This document shows positions 53,661-61,327 of a DNA stretch of 64,000 nt, piece by piece (position 1 is the first letter of the stretch; each line of letters starts with the position of its first letter). The position numbers and the translations under genes were made by a program. The stretch comes from Caballeronia sp. dw_19 (GTDB lineage: Bacteria > Pseudomonadota > Gammaproteobacteria > Burkholderiales > Burkholderiaceae): contig NZ_JAAVUQ010000019.1 of assembly GCF_018449515.1 (NCBI RefSeq), forward strand, positions 97,841 through 161,840. Direction: 5' to 3'. The notes under the pieces were generated by a model. That model was not told the DNA's origin, made no database searches, and was given only the letters and a program-made list of their open reading frames with translations.

Positions 53661-54752
53661 ATGACAAAAAATCGCTTTCCCGCTTCCCGTTTCGTCGCGC
53701 AGCGCGTGCTGCCGGCGCTGGCCGTGGCCGCGTTTGCCGGTGCCGTGACGGCGCCGGCTTTTGCCGCCGATGCAGTCGTGCTGTACAGCGCCGATGGTCT
53801 GGAAAACCTGTACAAGGATGTATTGCCGGCCTTTGAAAAGAAGGAAGGCGTGAAGGTCAATATCGTGATTGCGGGTAGCGGGGAAGTCGTGAATCGCGCG
53901 ACGGTGGAGAAGGATTCGCCGAAAGCGGACGTGCTCGTCACGCTACCGCCATTCATTCAGCAGGCGTCGCAAAGCGGCTTGCTGCAGCCGTACCAGAGCG
54001 TCAACTACAAGAACGTACCGGCAATCGCCAAAGCCTCGGACGGCGCCTGGGCGACCTTCGTGAACAACTATTTCTCGTTCGCGATCAACCCGGAAATCAC
54101 GAAGACCGCTCCGAAGACGTTTGGTGACCTGCTGCATCCCGACTTCAGCGGCAAGATCGCCTATTCGAATCCCGCCACCGCCGGCGACGGCATGGCCGTG
54201 ATCATCCTGACGAGCGCGCTGATGGGCGAAGACAAGGCGTTCGACTACCTGAAGGATCTGGAAAAGAGCGCGAAATTCCACACCAAGGGCACGGGGTACC
54301 TCGATGTCCTGCTCTCACGCAACGAGATCGCGTTTGCCAACGGCGACCTGCAGATGGACCTGGACGACTCAACCAACGGCGGCCTGTCGCTCAAGCCGAT
54401 CTTCCTCTCGGCCAAGCCCGGCGACGCACCGACCACGTTCCAGTTGCCCTACGCAATCGGCCTGATCAAGGGCGGCCCGAACCAGGCGGAAGGCAAGAAG
54501 CTGGTGGACTACCTGATGTCGAAGGAAGTGCAGTCGAAGGTGCCGGATATCTACGGCATTCCGGGCCGTACCGACGTACCGCTCGCGGGTAAGAACGGCG
54601 AGACGGTCAAGCAGGCTATTGCAGGCGTAAAGCTGATTCCGGTGGACTGGAACCAGGTGATGGAGAAGAAGGCCGCATGGACCACGCGCTGGAAAAACGA
54701 CGTGATCGGCAACTCCGACAAACAGCTCGAGGTCGTCAAGCCGAAGTCCTGA
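53661..54752 (+). CDS. phnS: 2-aminoethylphosphonate ABC transporter, periplasmic binding protein
   Basis: A 363-residue periplasmic binding protein. A signal peptide of about 35 residues ends near AFAADAV. The mature start VVLYSADGLENLYKDVLPAFEKKEG is typical of the iron/AEP-type (family 1) binding proteins. The name PhnS rests on context: it is followed by phnT-, phnU- and phnV-like genes and lies beside phnW. An in-frame upstream start at 53607 lies before the signal peptide and is unlikely. The gap to the ATPase gene is 71 bases. Confidence 0.9.
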   Translation: MTKNRFPASRFVAQRVLPALAVAAFAGAVTAPAFAADAVVLYSADGLENLYKDVLPAFEKKEGVKVNIVIAGSGEVVNRATVEKDSPKADVLVTLPPFIQQASQSGLLQPYQSVNYKNVPAIAKASDGAWATFVNNYFSFAINPEITKTAPKTFGDLLHPDFSGKIAYSNPATAGDGMAVIILTSALMGEDKAFDYLKDLEKSAKFHTKGTGYLDVLLSRNEIAFANGDLQMDLDDSTNGGLSLKPIFLSAKPGDAPTTFQLPYAIGLIKGGPNQAEGKKLVDYLMSKEVQSKVPDIYGIPGRTDVPLAGKNGETVKQAIAGVKLIPVDWNQVMEKKAAWTTRWKNDVIGNSDKQLEVVKPKS

Positions 54753-54823
54753 GCGTCTGAGCTTTAGTCTGCTTTGATCTTCGGGCTCGTCCTGTTTTCC
54801 CCAAGCTCTCAAGGATGCGAACC

Positions 54824-55912
54824 GTGAACACTTTGACGCTGGCTCCGGCCACTCGCGACGCCGCCGCCGTGGATTCAAATCAGCACGCGCACGGCGGCGT
54901 GCGTATTGACCGCCTGAGCGTGCGCTTTGGCACACGCACTGTGCTCGATGACCTGTCGCTGACCATCGAGCGCGGGGAACTGCTCACCGTGCTTGGCCGC
55001 AGCGGCTGCGGCAAGACCACGTTGCTGCGGTTTATCGCGGGCTTTATCGAGGCGGACGGGCTGGCGGGGACGTTGACGGTGGCGGGGCGTGACCTCACGC
55101 ATGTGCCGCCGTTCAAGCGCAATCTCGGCTTGCTGTTTCAAAGTTATGCGCTGTTTCCGCATCTGTCGGTGTATGACAACGTCGCGTTCGGTTTGAGGGC
55201 GCGGCGTCTGAAAGCAGGGGAGATCGCACGGCGCGTAGCCGATGCGCTCAAGCTCGTGCAACTCGGCGATGCGGGGCACGTGATGCCCGCGCAGTTGTCG
55301 GGCGGCATGCAGCAGCGCGTGGCGTTGGCGCGGGCGCTGGTGATCGAGCCGGACGTGCTGCTGCTGGACGAGCCGTTGTCCGCACTCGATGCTAACCTGC
55401 GCGCCTCCGTGCGTACCGAACTCAAGGCGTTGCATGAGCGTTTGCCGAACCTGACCATCGTGTGTGTCACGCACGATCAGGACGACGCGCTCGTGCTCTC
55501 CGACCGCACGTTGCTGATGCGCGATGGCCGCATTGCGCAACTCGGCACGCCGCGCGAACTCTACGACAACCCGAAGGATGCATTCGTCGCGCGCTATCTT
55601 GGCGCGGCGAACCTGTTGCCGCCTTCCATCATGTTCCCCATCGGTGATCCTCGTCACGACGATCGCGACCATGTTGCATGCGTGCGTCCCGAGTGCCTTT
55701 CGATCGTACCGCTGGGCGATGCCCAACTGCATGGCACCATCGCTTCGGTGGAGTGGTACGGCGCGGCCTTGTCGATATCGGTCATGATCGACGCACTGCC
55801 CGATCAACCTGTGCTGGTCACCATGCAGCGTGCCCACGGCCCGATGCCCGTGAAGGGTGCGCGCGTTTCCCTACGCCATGAGGTTGACGATGTCGTCCTT
55901 ATCAGTGAGTGA
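54824..55912 (+). CDS. phnT: 2-aminoethylphosphonate ABC transporter, ATP-binding protein
   Basis: A 362-residue importer ATPase. Walker A is GRSGCGKTT (about 59-67), the Q loop LLFQSYALFPH, signature LSGGMQQ, Walker B LLLDEPLSAL and the switch histidine in CVTHDQDDA. A TOBE-like C-terminal domain follows. GTG at 54824 was taken as start because AAGGA lies eight bases upstream, whereas the ATG at 54815 directly abuts that Shine-Dalgarno. It overlaps the next gene by 23 bases. Confidence 0.92.
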   Translation: MNTLTLAPATRDAAAVDSNQHAHGGVRIDRLSVRFGTRTVLDDLSLTIERGELLTVLGRSGCGKTTLLRFIAGFIEADGLAGTLTVAGRDLTHVPPFKRNLGLLFQSYALFPHLSVYDNVAFGLRARRLKAGEIARRVADALKLVQLGDAGHVMPAQLSGGMQQRVALARALVIEPDVLLLDEPLSALDANLRASVRTELKALHERLPNLTIVCVTHDQDDALVLSDRTLLMRDGRIAQLGTPRELYDNPKDAFVARYLGAANLLPPSIMFPIGDPRHDDRDHVACVRPECLSIVPLGDAQLHGTIASVEWYGAALSISVMIDALPDQPVLVTMQRAHGPMPVKGARVSLRHEVDDVVLISE

Positions 55913-56789
55913 CCACGTAGTCGACGACGTTGCGCATACCGCCGCCAAGCGGCGTCGCGAACGGCTGGCGCAGTGGCATTTGTGGTTCATTCTCGTGGTC
56001 GTGCTGGGACCATTGGTCATCTATCCGCTGGTGCAGCTCCTGCGGCTGAGCGTGGCCGGCGCGCACGGTCTGAGCTTGCACGCGTACACAGCGTTTTTCA
56101 CCAATCCCGAGACGAGCGGCGTGATCGGCACGACGCTCGGCATCTTGTTCGGCAGTGCGACACTCGCTTCAGTGCTCGGTGTGCTGCTCGCGGCCATGCT
56201 GTTTTTCAAGCCATTCCCCGGGGCGAAGCTTGTCACCCGGTTCCTCGAATTGTTCGTCGCATTCCCATCGTTTCTGGTCGCGTTCACGCTGATTTTTTTA
56301 TATGGTTCGCAAGGCTCGGTGAGCATTGGATTGCAGCGGCTTTTCAACCTGCAAGACCCGCCGCTCAACTTCCTGTTCGGTATCGGCGGCGTGATTTTGG
56401 CGGAGGTCGTGTTCTACGCGCCGTTCGTCGTGCGGCCCACGCTCGCGTCGTTCGCTACGCTCGACATGCGCCTGATCGAAGCCGCCAAGAGTCTTGGCGC
56501 GAGCGGCTGGATGGTCGCGTTCAAGGTCATTTTGCCGCTCGCGTGGCCGGGCATTGCAGCGGGCACGATCCTGTGTTTCCTGCTGACGCTCAATGAATTC
56601 GGCATCTTGCTGGTGCTCGGCAGTGCGCATCTGATCACGTTGCCGATGGCGATCTACAGTTCGGCCACGGTCGATCTCGACTTGCCGACGGCAGCCGCCG
56701 GCGCCGTCGTGATGCTGGCGATGTCGCTCTCGCTGTACGCGCTGTATAGACGAGTCAATCGACGCACGGGAGGCCGCAATGGCAACTGA
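55890..56789 (+). CDS. phnU: 2-aminoethylphosphonate ABC transporter, permease 1
   Basis: A 299-residue integral membrane protein with about six segments and the binding-protein-dependent transport signature in EAAKSLGASGWMVAFKVILPLAWPGI (the EAA loop that contacts the ATPase). The chosen ATG at 55890 has GAGG upstream and begins inside phnT. Longer starts are in frame but lie well within the previous gene. Overlap with the next permease gene is 11 bases, so translation is coupled along the whole importer. Confidence 0.9.
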   Translation: MSSLSVSDHVVDDVAHTAAKRRRERLAQWHLWFILVVVLGPLVIYPLVQLLRLSVAGAHGLSLHAYTAFFTNPETSGVIGTTLGILFGSATLASVLGVLLAAMLFFKPFPGAKLVTRFLELFVAFPSFLVAFTLIFLYGSQGSVSIGLQRLFNLQDPPLNFLFGIGGVILAEVVFYAPFVVRPTLASFATLDMRLIEAAKSLGASGWMVAFKVILPLAWPGIAAGTILCFLLTLNEFGILLVLGSAHLITLPMAIYSSATVDLDLPTAAAGAVVMLAMSLSLYALYRRVNRRTGGRNGN

Positions 56790-57618
56790 GTTCACGCTGC
56801 CCGTAACGACGTCGAAGCCGCATTCGCTGAAGCGGATTGGCGCATGGGCATTCACGGCTTTTGCCGCGCTGCTGTGCTTCTGGCTGTTCGTGTTGCCGGT
56901 GATCGTGGTGGCGTTGTCCAGCGTGGCGTCACACTGGTCCGGAACTATTTTCCCCGATGGTTTCAGCATGCGCTGGTTCGAACGTTTGGGCTCCAGCGAC
57001 TTCGATGCGTTGACTACAAGCTTGGAAGTCGGCTTCGGCGTCGCGGTGCTGGGTACCGTGCTTGGCCTGTGGCTTGCACTGGCGCTGGAAGGCCGTGACC
57101 GCCGCGGCGTGGGCGCGTGGGTCGACACCATCGCGATGATGCCCAACGGCGTGCCGAGCGTCGTGCTCGGGCTGTCCGTGCTGATCGCGTATCACAAGAA
57201 ACCGCTGGATATCTCGGGCTCGGCGGCAATCGTGGTGCTGGTTCAACTCGCGCTCGTGCTGCCCTTTTGTTATCGATGTGCAGCCGCCGCGCTGCGCCCC
57301 GAACTCACGATCTTGCGTGAAGCGGCAGCGAGTCTCGGCGCGCCGCCTTCGATGGTCCTCTCGCGTGTTGTCCTGCCGCAGCTTGTCCCCGCGATCCGCG
57401 CGAGCCTCGCACTGGGGTTTGCCTTATCGCTGGGCGAACTGGGCGCGACATTGACCGTCTATCCGCCGGGTTTTGCGACCGTGCCAATTGTGGTCGTCGG
57501 GCAGGTGAATCGCGGTTATTACTTGCCGGCGTCGGCGCTTTCGCTGATCTTGCTGGCGGTTTCGCTCGCTGCATTGTTGCTGATCGCGGCAAAAGTGCCA
57601 CGGCGGCGAATGGCCTGA
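56779..57618 (+). CDS. phnV: 2-aminoethylphosphonate ABC transporter, permease 2
   Basis: A 279-residue inner-membrane permease with about six segments. The EAA loop is EAAASLGAPPSMVLSRVVLPQLVPAI. Together with PhnU it would form the heterodimeric channel of the AEP importer. It overlaps phnU by 11 bases. About 160 bases separate it from phnA, and that gap holds another copy of the phosphonate-cluster motif, so transcription may restart there. Confidence 0.9.
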   Translation: MATEFTLPVTTSKPHSLKRIGAWAFTAFAALLCFWLFVLPVIVVALSSVASHWSGTIFPDGFSMRWFERLGSSDFDALTTSLEVGFGVAVLGTVLGLWLALALEGRDRRGVGAWVDTIAMMPNGVPSVVLGLSVLIAYHKKPLDISGSAAIVVLVQLALVLPFCYRCAAAALRPELTILREAAASLGAPPSMVLSRVVLPQLVPAIRASLALGFALSLGELGATLTVYPPGFATVPIVVVGQVNRGYYLPASALSLILLAVSLAALLLIAAKVPRRRMA

Positions 57619-57666
57619 TCCAGCCTGGTTCTCCCGGAAATCCCATTTTTCGGGACTTTTTTGCGC

Positions 57667-57680
57667 CGAAAAATGTGGCA
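57667..57680 (+). promoter_or_regulatory. GAAAAATGTGGCA motif upstream of phnA
   Basis: An exact 13-base copy of the motif found between phnW and phnS, 98 bases before the phnA start. A related AAAATATGG lies 30 bases downstream. It suggests that phnA-phnY-phnZ are controlled by the same regulator as the importer. Confidence 0.58.
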
Positions 57681-57778
57681 AATATTGGCGTTGTGCATCA
57701 AAATATGGAATCACACGCTTAGCCCTGACGGTAACAAACGGGCTGGCAAACCGCTGGTTCATCACGGAAAGGAAGCTC

Positions 57779-59047
57779 ATGTCCACGTCCACCGAAATGC
57801 TCATGGAAGTTAATGGCCGCGCTTATGGTCCGGCGCGCGCGCTGACTGTTGTCGTCTGCGTCGACGGCTGCGAATACGATTACCTTGAAGCGGCCGTTGC
57901 GGCGGGTGTCGCACCGTTTATCGGCACGATGCTGCGTGGCGGGTCCGCTTTCCGAGCCGACTGCGTGATTCCATCGTTCACCAACCCGAACAACTTGTCG
58001 ATCGTGACGGGCGTGCCGCCTTCGGTGCACGGCATTTGCGGCAACTATTTCTTCGACCCGCAAGCGAACGGCGGCAAGGGTGCCGAAGTCATGATGAACG
58101 ACCCGGCCTACCTTCGCGCCGGCACGATCCTCGCGGCTGCTGCGCGGCGCGGCGAGAAGGTGGCAGTGGTTACGGCGAAGGACAAGCTGCGCCGACTGCT
58201 CGGCTGGCAACTCGACGGCATCTGTTTCTCGGCGGAGAAAGCGGACGCGGTGACGTTCGCGGAGAACGGCATCGAGAACGTGCTTGAACTGGTCGGCAAG
58301 CCCGTGCCGGACGTGTATAGCGCCGGCCTTTCCGAGTTCGTGTTCGCGGCTGGCGTGCGGCTTGCCGAGACCCGCAAGCTTGACCTCATGTACCTGTCGA
58401 CGACCGACTACGTGCAGCATAAATGCGCGCCCGGCACGGACGGCGCGAACGCGTTCTACGCGATGATGGACGGTTACCTTGCGCGCCTGAACGAACTTGG
58501 CGCGGTGATCGGCCTCACTGCCGACCACGGCATGAACGCGAAGCACGACGCCGCAACGGGCGAGCCGAACGTGGTGTATCTGCAAGACTGGCTGGATGAA
58601 ACGCTGGACGCTCCGAATGCGCGTGTGATCCTGCCGATTACCGATCCCTATGTGGTCCATCACGGAGCGCTTGGTTCGTTCGCGACCATCTACCTGCCGG
58701 CTTCCGTCGATGCAAAAGCGCTGGCGGCGCGCATTGCTGAGTTGCCGGGTGTGGATATCGTGCTCGATAACGCGGCTGCATGTGAACGCTTTGAATTGCC
58801 CAACGATCGCGTGGGCGATCTCGTGGTCGTGAGCGGACGCAACACGGCGCTCGGCACCCGGCGCGCGGAGCATGACCTGTCGGGATTGACCGTACCGTTG
58901 CGCTCGCACGGCGGCGTGTCCGAGCAGGAAGTGCCGTTGTTGTTCAATCGTCCGACCGATGGTTTCGAGTCGAAGCAGGACGGGAAACGCTTGCGCAACT
59001 TCGACGTCTTCAGCATCGCGTTGAACCACCTGGAGCTTGCATCATGA
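57779..59047 (+). CDS. phnA: Phosphonoacetate hydrolase
   Basis: A 422-residue alkaline phosphatase-superfamily enzyme that cleaves the C-P bond of phosphonoacetate, giving acetate and phosphate. Metal-site motifs: VVVCVDGCEYDYL (first aspartate), the nucleophile region SFTNPNNLSIVTGVPPSVHGICGN with the catalytic threonine, STTDYVQHKCAPG, and TADHGMN. AAAGGAAG precedes the ATG at 57779. It overlaps the aldehyde dehydrogenase gene by 4 bases. It is the terminal C-P cleaving enzyme of the phnWYA route. Confidence 0.94.
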   Translation: MSTSTEMLMEVNGRAYGPARALTVVVCVDGCEYDYLEAAVAAGVAPFIGTMLRGGSAFRADCVIPSFTNPNNLSIVTGVPPSVHGICGNYFFDPQANGGKGAEVMMNDPAYLRAGTILAAAARRGEKVAVVTAKDKLRRLLGWQLDGICFSAEKADAVTFAENGIENVLELVGKPVPDVYSAGLSEFVFAAGVRLAETRKLDLMYLSTTDYVQHKCAPGTDGANAFYAMMDGYLARLNELGAVIGLTADHGMNAKHDAATGEPNVVYLQDWLDETLDAPNARVILPITDPYVVHHGALGSFATIYLPASVDAKALAARIAELPGVDIVLDNAAACERFELPNDRVGDLVVVSGRNTALGTRRAEHDLSGLTVPLRSHGGVSEQEVPLLFNRPTDGFESKQDGKRLRNFDVFSIALNHLELAS

Positions 59048-60498
59048 GCGCCGTTCTCGCGGTTGAGCAGCATGCGCTGCGGGTCGAAAAGCTGCGACTC
59101 AAAGGCGAGCGTGTGGCGCGTGCACGCACTATCGATGTTTTCGATCCTTACACGAATACCCGCGTTGGCACCGTGCCGATGGCAAGCGTTGACGACGTGC
59201 GCGACGCATTCGAGTACGCGGTGAACTACCGCTCGACGCTGACGCGTTATGAGCGCTCGCAGATTCTCGAACGCGCTGCCGGGTTACTGCGTGAGCGCAC
59301 GGAAGAAGCGTCGGATCTTATTTCGCTTGAATCGGGTTTGTCGAAACAGGATTCGCGTTATGAAATTGGCCGCGTAGCCGACGTGCTCAAATTCGCCGCG
59401 ATGGAAGCGTTGCGCGACGACGGCCAGAGTTTTTCCTGCGACCTTACCCCGCACGGCAAGGCCCGCCGCGTGTTCTCGCAACGCGAGCCGCTGGCCGGTG
59501 TGATCGTCGCGATCACGCCGTTCAATCATCCGATGAATCAGGTCGTGCATAAACTTGCACCGGCTATTGCAACGAACAATCGCGTGATCCTGAAGCCGTC
59601 GGAGAAGGTGCCGTTGTCGGCTTATTACCTGGCCGATGTGTTGTACGAAGCCGGTTTGCCCGCGCCCATGCTGCAGGTTTTAACGGGCGACCCGCGCGAG
59701 ATCGCCGAAGAACTCGTGACGAACCAGCATGCCGACCTCGTCACTTTTACCGGTGGCGTGGCAATCGGCAAGGAGATTGCGGCGAGGGCGGGGTATCGGC
59801 GCGTGGTGCTGGAACTCGGCGGCAACGACCCGCTGATCGTGCTCGACGACGCCGATCTGGACCGCGCGGCAACGCTGGCCGTGCAGGGCTCGTACAAGAA
59901 TTCCGGGCAACGCTGCACGGCGGTCAAACGCATGCTCGTGCAGAAGGGCGTCGCCGCCCGGTTCACGGAACTCGTGGTGGAAAAAACGCTTGCGTGGAGT
60001 CACGGCGATCCCTTCGATCCCGCCAACCAGATGGGCACGGTGATCGACGCGGCCGCCGCCGAATTGTTCGAAGCGCGCGTGAACGAAGCGGTATCGAAGG
60101 GTGCGCGACTGCTCTGCGGTAATCACCGCAATGGCGCACTGTATTCGCCCACGGTGCTTGATCGTGTTGATCCGTCCATGACGCTGGTGCGTGAGGAAAC
60201 CTTCGGGCCAGTGTCTCCGATCATCGAATTCGATACCATCGACGACGCCATTCGTATCAGCAACGGTACGGCGTTTGGCTTGTCGTCCGGCGTGTGTACA
60301 GACAGGGCGGACCTGATCACGCGCTTCGTGAACGAACTGCGCGTGGGCACGGTGAACGTGTGGGAAGTGCCAGGTTACCGGATCGAGCTGACGCCGTTCG
60401 GCGGCATCAAGGACTCGGGTCTGGGTTACAAGGAAGGCGTGCAGGAAGCGATGAAAAGCTTCACGAACCTCAAGACTTTTTCTCTACCCTGGGCATAA
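59044..60498 (+). CDS. phnY: Phosphonoacetaldehyde dehydrogenase
   Basis: A 484-residue NAD-dependent aldehyde dehydrogenase. Family motifs: ITPFNHPMNQVVHK (cofactor region), LELGGNDPLIVLDDADL with the catalytic glutamate, and GQRCTAVKRMLV with the active-site cysteine near residue 290. The neighbourhood (start overlapping phnA, followed by a PhnZ-like gene) supports the substrate phosphonoacetaldehyde, giving phosphonoacetate for PhnA. The name collides with the unrelated PhnY dioxygenase of the PhnYZ pathway; here it is the dehydrogenase. Confidence 0.92.
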   Translation: MSAVLAVEQHALRVEKLRLKGERVARARTIDVFDPYTNTRVGTVPMASVDDVRDAFEYAVNYRSTLTRYERSQILERAAGLLRERTEEASDLISLESGLSKQDSRYEIGRVADVLKFAAMEALRDDGQSFSCDLTPHGKARRVFSQREPLAGVIVAITPFNHPMNQVVHKLAPAIATNNRVILKPSEKVPLSAYYLADVLYEAGLPAPMLQVLTGDPREIAEELVTNQHADLVTFTGGVAIGKEIAARAGYRRVVLELGGNDPLIVLDDADLDRAATLAVQGSYKNSGQRCTAVKRMLVQKGVAARFTELVVEKTLAWSHGDPFDPANQMGTVIDAAAAELFEARVNEAVSKGARLLCGNHRNGALYSPTVLDRVDPSMTLVREETFGPVSPIIEFDTIDDAIRISNGTAFGLSSGVCTDRADLITRFVNELRVGTVNVWEVPGYRIELTPFGGIKDSGLGYKEGVQEAMKSFTNLKTFSLPWA

Positions 60499-60501
60499 AT
60501 C

Positions 60502-61077
60502 ATGGCGCTCACGCTTACTGATATTCGTCATCTCTTCGATACCTACGGCGCCATTGCCTATAGCGGCGAACCCGTCACTCAACTCCAGCACGCATTGCAG
60601 ACGGCGGCGCTGGCCGAGGAGTCGGGCGCCGACGAAACACTCGTTGGCGCGGCGTTTTTGCACGACCTGGGCCACTTGCTCAATCTCCAGGGCGAGACGC
60701 CGACCGAGCGGGGTATCGACGACCTGCACCAGTATTTCGCGCTGCCCTTCCTGCGGCCGCTGTTCGGCGATGCCGTGCTCGAACCGATCCGCCTGCACGT
60801 GGACGCGAAACGCTGTCTATGTGCAATCGATACCGATTATTTTTCGACATTATCAGCGGATTCGCTCCGTAGCCTGAAACTGCAAGGCGGCATTTTCAGC
60901 AAGGAAGAGGCAGATGATTTCATGCGCAAACCTTTCGCGCAGGACGCGCTTTCATTGCGCCGTTGGGATGATCTTGCCAAGCGCCCGGAGCGCGTTACGC
61001 CGCCGATCGACCACTATATTCAGCTAATCGAAAGGCTCGCGGAAAGCCACAGCGCGGTGTCATCAAATCGCGTTTGA
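60502..61077 (+). CDS. PhnZ-like HD-domain oxygenase of phosphonate degradation
   Basis: A 191-residue HD-domain protein. The mixed-valent diiron pattern of PhnZ appears conserved: H30, H54-D55 (HDLGH), H77, H100 and an Asp near 157 (RRWDDL), and the lid pair Y20/E23 has the same spacing as the substrate-gating Tyr/Glu of PhnZ. PhnZ cleaves 2-amino-1-hydroxyethylphosphonate to glycine and phosphate. The 2-oxoglutarate dioxygenase that normally makes that substrate is not in this window. It starts three bases after phnY, so it is in the same operon. Confidence 0.85.
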   Translation: MALTLTDIRHLFDTYGAIAYSGEPVTQLQHALQTAALAEESGADETLVGAAFLHDLGHLLNLQGETPTERGIDDLHQYFALPFLRPLFGDAVLEPIRLHVDAKRCLCAIDTDYFSTLSADSLRSLKLQGGIFSKEEADDFMRKPFAQDALSLRRWDDLAKRPERVTPPIDHYIQLIERLAESHSAVSSNRV

Positions 61078-61327
61078 ACAAGACCATGATCAGGAAACCA
61101 AAGTAATTAACAATTCTGTTTCCGGATCAGCCACGCTGTTCCCGATGACGGAAATGCGACAAAAGGACGGACCGCCGGCGGATGTCGTGCCGATTCCACG
61201 GCCGCCGGGGCCAATACCCAAAAAAATAAAAATAGCGTAACCTGCCTGTTCACCCGGCCCCGTCCCGCTTGACAGAACGCGGCTCGTACCTAGCGCGTTG
61301 TCCAGCGATGCATTTCTGGAGAGTTCG

